Assembly: GCA_008690995.1 (NCBI GenBank)
Contig: VRMN01000004.1
Span: 372,001-436,000 of the forward strand
Source of the DNA: Porphyridium purpureum
Taxonomy: Eukaryota; Rhodophyta; Bangiophyceae; Porphyridiales; Porphyridiaceae
DNA length: 64,000 nucleotides
Reading direction: 5' to 3'
The notes under the pieces are model-generated. The model ran no database searches. It saw nothing but the letters and a program-made list of their open reading frames with translations, and was not told the DNA's origin. This document shows, in pieces, positions 28,616 through 38,275 of the stretch. Position numbers and translations under genes: made by a program. The stretch's first letter is position 1, and every line of letters starts with the position of its first letter.

Positions 28616-29563
28616 ATGGAAAGCCATGAAATGGAAATGAATGTCCCGCAGGAGAATGCGGCATGGATTGAGGCAGCTAATCAGCTGCATGCGCGCATTG
28701 CGGGACAGGAGATGATGATGGCACAAGTGCAGGAAGCGAATCGTAACCTCCATGAAATGATGCATGTTTTGTTGCGCCAGCAGACCGTGGCGTCTGGGTC
28801 TGGTGACAACGATCGTGCCATGGCCGCGTTAATTGGGCGCAGTTTGAGAAAGTTTGATGGTCAGCGTGACAAGCTCGTTGTCAATGAATGGCTGATGCGA
28901 ATGAAGAGCGACCTGGATATCTGCATGCCCGCAGATGCTTTGGACTCGCAGAAAGTGATTGTTGCAAGTCGCTTTTTCGAGAGGGACGCAGCGCTGCTTT
29001 GGGCAGCTCGTCCGGAGGAGCAGAGAAAGGGCCTTGCAGAGGCCGGATGGGATGCGTTCGCAAACTTCGTGCGCACAGCGTTTGAGCCGCCGCAGGCGCA
29101 TTTGACAGCGCGCACCAATCTGTATCAGTTGAAGCAAGGGAAAATGACGGTCGCAGAATTTGAGCAGAATCTCAGGATGACAGCGTTATCAGTTGAAGAT
29201 GTGACAGATGCAGAACTGAACACCATCTTCACGCTGGGCTTGAAGGAGAAACTGCGTATTGAGGTGGCCCGTCAGGACACAAGGACCTTGGAAGAATCAC
29301 TGAAAGTTGCGTTGGCAGCTGAGCAGGTTGCAAAGTTCGGAGGAGATATGAGTCAAGTGATCAAGAACTCGTCATCGACTCATAGCAGGGCGTTCTCGTC
29401 GCATTCTGGTAGCGCACCAATGGATTTGGGAGCCATGGACAAGCGGAAGTCTGGCAAGACCAAAGTGAAGTGTTACCATTGTGGAGAACGTGGACACATT
29501 AAGCCCAAATGCCCTAAATTGAAGGAGCGCTTGGCAGGTGGTCCGCCAGAGCCGGAAAACTAA
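28616..29563 (+). CDS. gag: Copia copy 2 gag
   Basis: 315 residues from the first ATG. Amino-acid sequence appears the same as copy 1 gag, including the CCHC zinc knuckle near the C-terminus. Confidence 0.93.
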   Translation: MESHEMEMNVPQENAAWIEAANQLHARIAGQEMMMAQVQEANRNLHEMMHVLLRQQTVASGSGDNDRAMAALIGRSLRKFDGQRDKLVVNEWLMRMKSDLDICMPADALDSQKVIVASRFFERDAALLWAARPEEQRKGLAEAGWDAFANFVRTAFEPPQAHLTARTNLYQLKQGKMTVAEFEQNLRMTALSVEDVTDAELNTIFTLGLKEKLRIEVARQDTRTLEESLKVALAAEQVAKFGGDMSQVIKNSSSTHSRAFSSHSGSAPMDLGAMDKRKSGKTKVKCYHCGERGHIKPKCPKLKERLAGGPPEPEN

Positions 29564-29601
29564 GACCTCGAGAGCCAAGACAGGAGGAGATCTCGAGGGG
29601 A

Positions 29602-32600
29602 ATGGAGCCTCCTGTAATGGGTGTTGTGGAAGGTGTTGCGCACGAGGGTGCGAGGTCAAGGCTCTTCTACAAACATGGGAAAGTGAGTGGTTCAAAAATC
29701 GACTTCTTGATTGACAGTGGAGCGTCGCATAATTTCCTGGGGTCCCGATTCTTGGACGCAAGCGTAAAGTCCAGTTGCGATGAATGCATGGTCGAGCTTG
29801 CGGGAGGACAGAGAATGAAGGTGCACGGCCCCATTGTGCTTGCGGTGGACCTCGGTTTCTGGATAGGGAACGTCGAGTTTTATATCGGTCCCATTCGTAT
29901 GGATGCCATCTTAGGGTGGAAATGGCTCAAGATGGTGAATCCTAAGATTGATTGGCAGAAGGGACTGATGGAAACGAGGCCCGAGGGGAAGGAAATATGC
30001 ACGTTGGAAAATGTTGAAGAAGTGGTTCCCGAGCTTGACGGGAAAAATCAGAGCGTGGCTGCTTCGGAACACGAGTTGACTCACATGCCTATGCAAAGAG
30101 ACTGTGAGACGTGTGTCGTGGCGAAGATAAAGCGACGCCCGGCCCGAAGGCTGGAGAAAGATGTCAGTGCATTGTCATTCAATGATGAAGTCGGAATTGA
30201 CTTGGTGGAGCCTGGGCGAAATGTGAAGTCGGTAGATGGTTCAAAGTTTATTTTGACGCATATCGACAGAGCCACAGGATGGGTGACATTGGCGGGGCTA
30301 CGTGCGAAAACCCACACGGCGGTTGCGGACGCTTGGAAAAGTGTGCAAGCCGGGAGAGGATGGCCGAAGGTTTTGCGAACGGATGATGGGAATGAGTTCA
30401 AGGGAGATGTGGGGAGACTGGTGCGTGAACACCTCATAAAGCACGAGGTGGGGATTCCGTACAGGCCAAACAGTCATGCTGAACAGGAGCGGTTTCACCA
30501 CACGCTGAATCAGGGAATCCGTGCGAATCTTGTGCAGGCCGGACTCGGGAAGCGTTGGTTCATGCACGCCGCGCAGCATTTTGCGTTCATGACGAATAGA
30601 CTTCACGTGGGCAGGAAGTCTGGAAAGACGCCGTTTGAATTACGACATGGTGAAAAATGGTCGCCGAGAAATCTTAGTTTGCCATTCGGGTGCAAGGTGG
30701 TCTACAAAGATGATCAGCCTGACAATAAGTATGCACCGCGAGGAAAAGTTGGCATTCTCGTCGGCGTTGGAGAGCATCCGATGGCAATTTTGGTGCTTCC
30801 TCGGGATGACTGGACGAGTGAGACCCCAAAAGTAATTCGCACTCAGGATTTTAAGGCATTTACCCATGAGTTCCCTTTAAAGGGAATTGAACGAGAGATG
30901 GTGAGCCTGAGCCAGCAGGAAGAGTTGCCAGAAGTGGACGAACCATCCGCGGTTGAAGCGGTGCAGGACTTGGATCGTCGTATCGATGCTCTCAGAGCTA
31001 GAGAAGCGGAGCTTGAGAAAGAGATCGAGGCATTGAAAGTGAGAGTGGTTGACGAAGAACGGGCAGCAGGCACGGGTGGTCCAGTGACGATCCCACAGTT
31101 GAACTTAACGACTTTGCTGAAAACTGGAGCGGCGTTGGCGTCTGAGCAAGGACGAGCCGCGATGGAAAAAGAAGTCAAATCCATGCTGAAATTTGGGGTA
31201 TGGGATGAGAGTCCCTTGACGCTGGAGGAGGCCCGGAGGCAACCTGGTGCTCGTTTCGTACGCACACATTTCATTTTCGGTCTGAAATTTGCTGAGATGC
31301 CGGAAGAATTTCGCAAGGTGAAGTGCCGCTTGGTGGCCGGGGGAAACAGGATATGGGGGTCCGATGGAGCTGCGACGAATGACATTTTTGATTATGAGAC
31401 GCCTGCTGGTTTGTCAGCTATCCGAATGATAATAGCTGTGGCTGCAATTCTGGGCCTTCAGATTGTTAGTTTCGACATCAGCTCGGCATACCTCCATGCG
31501 GACCTGTCTGGGCCACCTACGTTTGCATACTTACCGCGTGAAATTTGTGATTCAAAAGACACAGTAGTCAGGCTGAGAAAGGCGCTGTATGGCTTGCCCA
31601 GGAGCGGCTCGGGTTTCTCACAAGATGCTCGGAGGAGATTGCAAAAGTTCCAGTGGAAGCTCGTGCATGGTGAAAAGAATGTGTACGTCCGGAGAAATGC
31701 TGCAAGTTCGTCAGTTGCGTTGTTGGCTCTGTACGTGGATGATGGTCTATTAGCCTGTCGAGAGGAGGAACGCCCAGGAATCATCGAAGAATTGAAACAA
31801 GAGTTTCTCATAGAAAAAGCACCAGAACTATTGACGGAAGGAGGATCCTTGAGATTCCTGGGGACGAGCATTTCCCTCAAAAATGGGAGCGTGAGTTTGG
31901 CGAATCAAGAGTATCAAGATGTGGTCATTCGGGAATTTGAGCAGGATATTAGACGCGTATTGCGTGCCGTGAAGTCACCATCTGAGAAGCTAGATGGCGA
32001 GGAAGTTCTGAATTATCAAGTCATCTGGAAGACTTTGAAAGTAAGAGAACACGTCGGGAGGCTGATGTGGCTCGCCAGAACGGTTCGACCTGATATTGCG
32101 TATGCAGTCGGTATGATTGCCCGGTACGTTGACAAGTGGAATGTGGCAGCAGAAAGGCTGCTCGTACGAGTCGTGCAGTATTTGAAAACACCTCGGGAAG
32201 CATTGGAGTATCACGTGTTGGGGAATCTCAAGGAAGGCATCAGAATGGTGAACATTCTTGGATACACGGATGCTGACTTTGCTGGTTGTCCAGAGAGTCG
32301 TGTGTCGACTTCTGGAAGAGCAACGTACTTAGTTGCTGGAGATTACAAGTACCTAGTGGATTGGTCTTCAAGAAAGCAGCGTTTCGTGAGCTCGTCGACT
32401 TCAGAGTCGGAGCTGGCCGCCCTAGAGGAAACTGTGCAACTCTCGTTGTTTCCTGCATTGTCTTTCTTGCGAAGTATACGTGACGGAGAGTTCTCGGTGA
32501 TTTTGATGTGTGACAATCAAGCTGTGATGCGAGCAATAGAGATGGGGTACTCGCCAAAGTTGCATCATATGGCGATAACCCGAGCAACAGATTTGGCCTG

Positions 32601-32766
32601 GTTGCATCAGGTGTGCGAAAAGCAGAAACTTGTGAAACTGGCATTTGTGAAGACGGACGAAAATGTGGCGGACTTAATGACCAAGGCCTTATTTCCGGAG
32701 GGCCACATTAAGTGCTGGGAGAAGTTACGCGTCCCTCAGACCGGAAGGAGGAGCGTGGAATTTTAG
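29602..32766 (+). CDS. pol: Copia copy 2 pol
   Basis: 1054 residues with the protease, integrase, reverse transcriptase and RNase H order and motifs described for copy 1. It differs from copy 1 pol by only a few residues. It ends just inside the 3' LTR. Confidence 0.95.
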   Translation: MEPPVMGVVEGVAHEGARSRLFYKHGKVSGSKIDFLIDSGASHNFLGSRFLDASVKSSCDECMVELAGGQRMKVHGPIVLAVDLGFWIGNVEFYIGPIRMDAILGWKWLKMVNPKIDWQKGLMETRPEGKEICTLENVEEVVPELDGKNQSVAASEHELTHMPMQRDCETCVVAKIKRRPARRLEKDVSALSFNDEVGIDLVEPGRNVKSVDGSKFILTHIDRATGWVTLAGLRAKTHTAVADAWKSVQAGRGWPKVLRTDDGNEFKGDVGRLVREHLIKHEVGIPYRPNSHAEQERFHHTLNQGIRANLVQAGLGKRWFMHAAQHFAFMTNRLHVGRKSGKTPFELRHGEKWSPRNLSLPFGCKVVYKDDQPDNKYAPRGKVGILVGVGEHPMAILVLPRDDWTSETPKVIRTQDFKAFTHEFPLKGIEREMVSLSQQEELPEVDEPSAVEAVQDLDRRIDALRAREAELEKEIEALKVRVVDEERAAGTGGPVTIPQLNLTTLLKTGAALASEQGRAAMEKEVKSMLKFGVWDESPLTLEEARRQPGARFVRTHFIFGLKFAEMPEEFRKVKCRLVAGGNRIWGSDGAATNDIFDYETPAGLSAIRMIIAVAAILGLQIVSFDISSAYLHADLSGPPTFAYLPREICDSKDTVVRLRKALYGLPRSGSGFSQDARRRLQKFQWKLVHGEKNVYVRRNAASSSVALLALYVDDGLLACREEERPGIIEELKQEFLIEKAPELLTEGGSLRFLGTSISLKNGSVSLANQEYQDVVIREFEQDIRRVLRAVKSPSEKLDGEEVLNYQVIWKTLKVREHVGRLMWLARTVRPDIAYAVGMIARYVDKWNVAAERLLVRVVQYLKTPREALEYHVLGNLKEGIRMVNILGYTDADFAGCPESRVSTSGRATYLVAGDYKYLVDWSSRKQRFVSSSTSESELAALEETVQLSLFPALSFLRSIRDGEFSVILMCDNQAVMRAIEMGYSPKLHHMAITRATDLAWLHQVCEKQKLVKLAFVKTDENVADLMTKALFPEGHIKCWEKLRVPQTGRRSVEF

Positions 32767-33550
32767 GGTTCCGCCCCGAGAGACGCCGTAGGGTTTTGAG
32801 TACAAAACCCTAGAAAGTTCTATGATGAAAGATTGTTCGAGAAGCGTGATGATCTCGGACCTGCGAAATGTTTGTCATTGTCGTTTTGTGTGGCCTTGTG
32901 CAAAGGTCAAAGGCCGGCCGAAGCTTCTGGATTCGTTCTTGACGCGCCCTCCCGGCCATTTTCCGGATACGTGGCCGGCTGTGGTTGCGAGTTGTGGAAC
33001 GAATCAAAACCTGTGGTGGAAATTCGTCCTGTTGGAGAAATTTGTTCTCCCGTCCTTGCTGGAAAGAGCAAGGACGAAGGGTATAAAAGGACGAAGGGGC
33101 AAGCTGGTTCCCAGGAATTTCCAGGTCAAGGTAGAAGAAGAGGTAAGGGCAAATAGAATAAAAAGAGAATTGGTTAGTTGGATTGAGGCAGTCGTTGGAA
33201 GACTTGGGTTGGATTTGCGGGAGAGGCACGCTAGCGTGTTGTGCGAGCGGATATCGGTCTGGAGTGTTTTTAAAAAGGCAGCTGGGGTTTAAACGTACCT
33301 TCCATCACCCTTCACTTGTCAAGACCGGTCCACTCCCTCTCGTAGTCCCCTATAAGTTGAATTTTCTGTCCTCTCTTCCTTTCTAGCCACTTTTCTCTGA
33401 TTGTCCTGCTTGTCCTTCCGTTCGTTTCGGTGTGTCGGTTCGTCGTCGGTTTGTCAGTTTCCGGGGTGTGGCGGTTTCCAGTTCCTGTTATCGGTGAAGC
33501 GGTCCGGTTTTGTTGATTCGGTTACAAAGCAGAAAGGGAGAAATTCCAAG
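32754..33550 (+). repeat. 3' LTR of copia copy 2
   Basis: 797 bp, no difference from its 5' partner found by eye, followed by target duplication GTCAG. Confidence 0.95.
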
Positions 33551-33978
33551 GTCAGCCATACAAGTACAGTATCTACACTGTACACAGATCCTCATTGACA
33601 GGCCAGGTTTGAAAGGGAAGGCAGAAAGGAAAAAGGTACAGCGCGTGTGAGGCTTGTCACGTGGAATAAGTAAATTTATCACGGCGCGAATCAGACCGTA
33701 CCTCCAAGGAAGGTACGATCAAACGGGTCGTTTTTGGAATGAGATCGATCGCAGATCCGTTGAAGGGGTTTGGATGAAACGGTGATGGTTGGATGGGTGG
33801 TGAGTTGTAGTGGCGGTGGTGGTGAGCGGTAAGTAGGAAGGAAGAGAGGGAATACTCGGTGTGCACGGCGGTGATTGGGAAGCGTGGATCGGTTGGGTGT
33901 AAGGAAGAGAGAAGTTGCGGAAGGAGCGGTTGTGCGGCGAGTTGGAGGCGGTCTGCGGCGGCGGCGGTGGTGGGTACG
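33551..33978. other. Upstream region of the acidic-repeat gene, 428 bp
   Basis: Right flank of copia copy 2. Two motifs of the ACTGTAC class lie within 33 bp of the LTR end. The last 150 bp before the ATG are rich in G and A on the plus strand. No gene seen. Confidence 0.5.
33564..33583. promoter_or_regulatory. Inverted pair GTACAGT...ACTGTAC
   Basis: GTACAGT at 33564-33570 and ACTGTAC at 33577-33583 form a perfect 7-bp inverted repeat with a 6-bp spacer. The pair begins 14 bp after the copia 3' LTR and lies about 400 bp before the gene at 33979. This is the most symmetrical arrangement of the motif in the window. Confidence 0.6.
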
Positions 33979-35118
33979 ATGGGTGACGCGCACGCGGCAG
34001 AGTTGAAGCCGTATTCGAGCGCCGACTCGCAGCAGGACGTGGCGCCACTGGAGGTCACGCACGTGCCCGAGGAGCAGCTGGTCGATGAAGTCGACGCGCT
34101 GAACACGCAGGGCCCGGCGGTCGCGGCAGAACAGGGGCCACTCGCGGATTCGGTCGTGTCGAACCCGAGCGAGACGGCGCCGCACAGGGATGAGGTCCCA
34201 GACGCGGTCGAGTCGCAGCCAGAACGTGAGCAGACGCTCGAGGAGCAGCCAGAGCCTGAGCAAGCGCTCGAGGAGCAGCCGGAACGCGAGCAAACGCTCG
34301 AGGAGCACGAGGCGACGAGCAAGCTCCTCGAGGCCCAGGTCGAGGAACTGGCGCGCGAAAAGTCGCTCAAAACGACGGGCTGCTTGTTCGTGCGAACGAC
34401 ATCCAAGACGCCCGAGGGAACAATCGTCAAAATCAAGAAAAGCAAGACGGGAAGCTACCTGCTCGAGGTTCGCCCAGCGGCTTCGCGCGGCTCTTTTGAA
34501 CTCGGCGTCACAGACGTGACCGAATTCAAAAAGCTGGACAAAATGTTTGTGTCGATGGATCTGGCCACGCTCGACTTGTTCTGCATACGCGACGCAGAGA
34601 TTTCGAAGGGGATGGAGGAGCGATCCAAGTCATCGAGCGGCGCCGGTGAAAAGAAAATGACCCGCAGTAAGAGTGGTAAGAGAGACCCTGATATTGTGTA
34701 CGAGTACTTTTACCCAGAGGCCCTGGCATACAGGAGGGCGGTTGATGCATCGAGCAGCGGGATCCGAATCCCGCCGATTGGGCTCCAGGTCATGTTGACA
34801 GGTGGCTTCAAGAACGGCAGCTCCTCTTTTATTGTCGAATGGGTCGAGGCGGACCAGGAAATTCGGCGCTTGAAAAACAAGAAGATGTTTGACTTTCTGC
34901 AGTTGGTTCCGAAAACGCCGGACTACCCTCCAAGCATTCGCATAAGGAAAGAGCGCGGCGAAGATGTATCAGAGGCAGCGCAGGGCGCAAAACAGCCGGT
35001 GGCGCGACCAACAAGGCCAGCTCAGCCGCCACAGGGGCGCCAGCCGGGCGCCACCAGTTCCAAGAATTCGTCTAGCGCCGCGCCGGCGCCAGCTGCCGCA
35101 GTGCAGCAAAAATCATAA
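33979..35118 (+). CDS. Unknown protein with acidic 10-residue repeats and conserved-looking core
   Basis: 379 residues from the ATG at 33979 (frame open upstream only to non-ATG). Residues 1-110 are acidic and disordered and include three tandem 10-residue units of type PEREQTLEEQ (81-110, DNA 34219-34308). A coiled coil about 105-130 leads into a mixed alpha/beta region (about 133-315; GCLFVRTTSKTPEGTIVKIK, DVTEFKKLDKMFVSMD, YEYFYPEALAYRRAVD, GFKNGSSSFIVEWVEAD). The tail is rich in P, A, Q and S. No signal peptide or membrane segment is seen. I do not recognise the family. The ordered core, normal base use and a promoter with the ACTGTAC pair argue that it is a real gene. Confidence 0.75.
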   Translation: MGDAHAAELKPYSSADSQQDVAPLEVTHVPEEQLVDEVDALNTQGPAVAAEQGPLADSVVSNPSETAPHRDEVPDAVESQPEREQTLEEQPEPEQALEEQPEREQTLEEHEATSKLLEAQVEELAREKSLKTTGCLFVRTTSKTPEGTIVKIKKSKTGSYLLEVRPAASRGSFELGVTDVTEFKKLDKMFVSMDLATLDLFCIRDAEISKGMEERSKSSSGAGEKKMTRSKSGKRDPDIVYEYFYPEALAYRRAVDASSSGIRIPPIGLQVMLTGGFKNGSSSFIVEWVEADQEIRRLKNKKMFDFLQLVPKTPDYPPSIRIRKERGEDVSEAAQGAKQPVARPTRPAQPPQGRQPGATSSKNSSSAAPAPAAAVQQKS

Positions 35119-35670
35119 GCGGCGCATGAAGTTGGACCGCTTTTCCGTAGCCTTGTCTTCTCATGCTCGCGCGATTTCGGCTCGCTCATGCTTGCGGAGT
35201 GGATAACGATATGATGATACGTGATCTCTGTGCTCGTCCATCGCATCGCCAGGTGGCCATGTCATGGCGATTTGGGCATGCAGTGCCTTTGAAATTACCT
35301 TCTTCGAGTGCACAGTCAAGTCCCTCTTTGGTTCGGGAGTGTAGCATCCCCTGTTGTTGTTGTTGTTGTTGCTGCTGTCGTTTCTCTGATTTATGTTACA
35401 TGAAACCTCTTGTACTCATTTGAATCTGGCTCGCACCGCGCCGCGGCTCCGCTCTCCCAAATCCGGCCTCGCCACTCGTTCTCGGAAAAATGAAAATCAG
35501 CTCGACGCGCACTGTACCTTTGATCACTAGAAGTACAGTTTGCGCGGGTGCGTAGTGTCTTGTTTCGCATGCGTTGACGCGGAAAGAGCGAGAGGAGGAG
35601 AGAAATCGCGACGGGTCTGCCCTCTGTCGCGGTTGAGAAGGCGGAGACGCGCGCGTCAAAGTGGCACGCG
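35119..35670. other. Intergenic, 552 bp, SLC13 upstream region
   Basis: Contains a TTG/CTG-rich microsatellite (about 35351-35380) and the motif pair at 35511 and 35533. No gene seen. Confidence 0.5.
35511..35539. promoter_or_regulatory. Inverted pair ACTGTAC...GTACAGT before the SLC13 gene
   Basis: ACTGTAC at 35511-35517 and GTACAGT at 35533-35539, outward-facing with a 15-bp spacer, 132-160 bp before the ATG. Confidence 0.55.
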
Positions 35671-37989
35671 ATGGTCATAGTTACGTCGTCTTCGTCGTCG
35701 TCGCCTGCTGCTGGGCCTTGCGAGGAAGAATTGTCCGACATTGCCATGGCCAAGGCGGGCAGGGATGTGGTGGTCAGCAGATCGCCCCGCGCGATGTGCA
35801 GGGGCTCCGAGCTCGACTTGTACTTGCTTGGGCTGCACGACTCGGAAATTGAGGCCAGGATCGGCCGAATCGACGCGCTGAGTGATGCCGCGACAAAGGC
35901 GCAGAGTAGTGTGGCTGGCGACACATACACTGAGGCCGCGGCGTACGAAGAGCACTCGGAGCGCTCCGTGACGTTTCCGGAGAACCCCGAGGAGCACGCC
36001 GCGCGGCACTATCGTCCACCCCGGAAGACGCCACTGACCGTGTACCGTGAAGCCGGCTGCTGGGCAGCGGCAAAGTGGACACTGCTGAAGTTTCTGACGG
36101 ACAATTGGGGTATCTTGCTCTTCCTGTTGATCGCGACCGTGGGGCTTGTCTTGCTGGGAACTTTGTCGTTTGGTCCGCTCAGCTGGAAAGGCTGGTTTGC
36201 TATTGCTGTCACACTCATAATGCTGACGCTCTTGGTCAAGAACACGTTCCCGACACACATTGTGATGATGGGCGCCGTGACGGTTCTGCTCGCATTCACC
36301 ATCATTGAACCGTCCCAGGCATTAATCGGTTTTTCGAATGTGGGTGTTGCAACGGTGGCGGTACTATTTGCAGTTGCTGAAGGCATTCAGCGGACATCGC
36401 TTCTAAGGCCTTTGTTCCGCGTGGTGCTCGGAAAGGGCACGAGCTTGTTTTGGGTGCAAGTACGGCTGTTCACGACCATTGCGATAGTCTCTGCCTTTCT
36501 CAACAATACGCCGGTGGTCGCAATGCTTATTCCCATCATTGAGCAATGGTGCAGGAAGACGGGTACGTCTGCATCGAAAATTCTGATGCCCATGAACGAT
36601 GCGACAATCCTCGGAGGCACAGTCACCCTTTTGGGCACATCAACCAATCTCATCGTGGTGGGGCTTGCCGAAGAAGCGAATCTCATAGACCAAAACGGAC
36701 AGCCGCTGAGTTTCTCGATCTTTGGAATCAGCCCTGTTGGTGCGCCAGTTTGCGTGATCGGGATTATCTACTTGCTGATTGCATCCCGCTTCTTAAAAGA
36801 CAGGAAGACAGGCTTGGGCGAGTTGGTCAAGAATCCGCGCGAGTATACTGTGGCGCTCAAAGTCGAGCCCAAGTCGCCGATTATCGGTGAAACTGTTCAG
36901 GAGGCCGGTCTGCGCCAGCTCGAAGGGCTTTTTCTGGTCGAACTGACTCGAGAAGATGGTCAGAGCTTTCCTGCACCCGGTCCGGAACTGAGAATTGAGA
37001 GCGGCGACGTCATGCTTTTCGCTGGTGTGGTAGAGACCGTGACAGAGTTGTACTTGATCCCGGGGCTCGTGCCTGCCACTGCCGAGACGGAGAAGATCCA
37101 GGCTGAGAGGCACCGCCGCCGGCTCATCGAGGTGGTAATTTCGAGGTCAAGTCACATGGTAGGTATGACTGTCAAGGAGACACACTTCCGCACGAGGTAT
37201 CGCGCGGCCATCATTGCGATCCACCGACACGGCGAGCACGTTACAGAGAAGATCGGAAATATCGAACTACGGGCGGGCGACGTGCTGCTCGTCGAGTGCG
37301 GCGAAGAGTTTTTTGAGGAGAATAAGCATAACCATAACTTTGCGCTTATTTCCGAGGTGAACAATTCGCAGCCGCCGCGTTCTGACATTGTCCACATGGT
37401 CATCGCTGGCTCGCTCGCTGTGATGATGATTGCTATTTCGACAGCGGGTTTGCTGCCGCTTTTCACAACTGCACTGCTTGCCCTGTTTGGCATGGTCTTG
37501 TTTGGTTGCTGCACATTCAGTCAGGCCGGTGCCGCAGTATCGATCCCTGTGCTACTGGCGATTGCATGCTCATTCGCGGTTTCCGAAGGTCTCTCCGGGA
37601 CGGGAGCCGCAGAAGAATTTGCTGACTTCATTGTGTCGGTGTTTGACTTTAGCCAAGTGGGATTGCTTTTTGGCATCTACCTGGGCACGGCAATTCTTTC
37701 GGCGGTGATCACGAACAACGCGGCAGTCACCCTATTTTTCCCGATCATTGCTGACCCGCAGACGGGCATCATCTACACGCAGAATCTCAACCCATACGCT
37801 GCACTGTACACCATGATGCTTGCAGCCAGCAGCTCGTTCTCAACACCAATCGGCTACCAGACAAACTTGATGGTGCATGGACCTGGTGGATACTCGTTTT
37901 TGGATTGGGTTATCTTCGGGTTTCCGTTGCAGGTCATTTTGGCCGTGGTGAGCGTGATATTGTGCTACTACATCTTCCCTTCGGCTTAG
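35671..37989 (+). CDS. SLC13/DASS-family anion transporter with two RCK_C (TrkA-C) domains, probable sulfate transporter
   Basis: 772 residues from the ATG at 35671. A hydrophilic N-terminus (1 to about 130) precedes a first membrane block (NWGILLFLLIATVGLVLLG onward). Family motifs there are LNNTPVVAMLIPII and GTVTLLGTSTNLIVVGL. Two cytosolic RCK_C domains follow (about 395-470, near VTELYLIPGL, and about 480-560, VISRSSHMVGMTVKETHF...GDVLLVECG). A second block carries SAVITNNAAVTLFFPII and SFSTPIGYQTNLMVHGPGGY. The inverted-repeat NNTP/NNAA and TSTN/YQTN motifs are substrate and sodium sites in DASS carriers. This layout matches the algal SAC1/SLT group and bacterial YfbS-like proteins. Red algal walls contain sulfated polysaccharide, so sulfate import is a sensible role. 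Substrate is inferred. Confidence 0.88.
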   Translation: MVIVTSSSSSSPAAGPCEEELSDIAMAKAGRDVVVSRSPRAMCRGSELDLYLLGLHDSEIEARIGRIDALSDAATKAQSSVAGDTYTEAAAYEEHSERSVTFPENPEEHAARHYRPPRKTPLTVYREAGCWAAAKWTLLKFLTDNWGILLFLLIATVGLVLLGTLSFGPLSWKGWFAIAVTLIMLTLLVKNTFPTHIVMMGAVTVLLAFTIIEPSQALIGFSNVGVATVAVLFAVAEGIQRTSLLRPLFRVVLGKGTSLFWVQVRLFTTIAIVSAFLNNTPVVAMLIPIIEQWCRKTGTSASKILMPMNDATILGGTVTLLGTSTNLIVVGLAEEANLIDQNGQPLSFSIFGISPVGAPVCVIGIIYLLIASRFLKDRKTGLGELVKNPREYTVALKVEPKSPIIGETVQEAGLRQLEGLFLVELTREDGQSFPAPGPELRIESGDVMLFAGVVETVTELYLIPGLVPATAETEKIQAERHRRRLIEVVISRSSHMVGMTVKETHFRTRYRAAIIAIHRHGEHVTEKIGNIELRAGDVLLVECGEEFFEENKHNHNFALISEVNNSQPPRSDIVHMVIAGSLAVMMIAISTAGLLPLFTTALLALFGMVLFGCCTFSQAGAAVSIPVLLAIACSFAVSEGLSGTGAAEEFADFIVSVFDFSQVGLLFGIYLGTAILSAVITNNAAVTLFFPIIADPQTGIIYTQNLNPYAALYTMMLAASSSFSTPIGYQTNLMVHGPGGYSFLDWVIFGFPLQVILAVVSVILCYYIFPSA

Positions 37990-38275
37990 AGACACTTCTG
38001 CGGACATGAAAGTTTCTTCAGAGTTAGTTAGTTTCACATGCGCGTGAAAACTTGAGCTATAAATTCTCTACTAGGCTACCAAGTTACGCGGTACCAGCGT
38101 CTGACTTGGACTCTGCACGACCGGCCTGGGAAGACCTGCGGGCAGGATCTGACCTCTATGCGTCCAAGAGCGTTCTTTCTCCGCAGCGGTGGTCCGTACG
38201 CGGATCCCGCTTCACAACACATCATTCAGAAGGGAGAAGTGGGACATCAACTGTGTCCCACAAATACGCCAACTG
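37990..38275. other. Intergenic, 286 bp, convergent 3' ends
   Basis: Between the SLC13 stop and the CtpA stop. No recognised gene or RNA. Confidence 0.4.

Larger units (their letters stand above)
27790..33550 (+). mobile_element. Ty1/copia LTR retrotransposon, copy 2
   Basis: 5761 bp, same length, parts and orientation as copy 1, flanked by target duplication GTCAG at 27785-27789 and 33551-33555. The two 797-bp LTRs look identical to each other, so this insertion is at least as young as copy 1. The LTRs of the two copies differ from each other at a few shared sites, so each came from its own source molecule rather than from local copying of one into the other. It looks whole, with no obvious breaks. 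It lies between the divergent genes psaO and the unknown gene at 33979. Confidence 0.97.
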
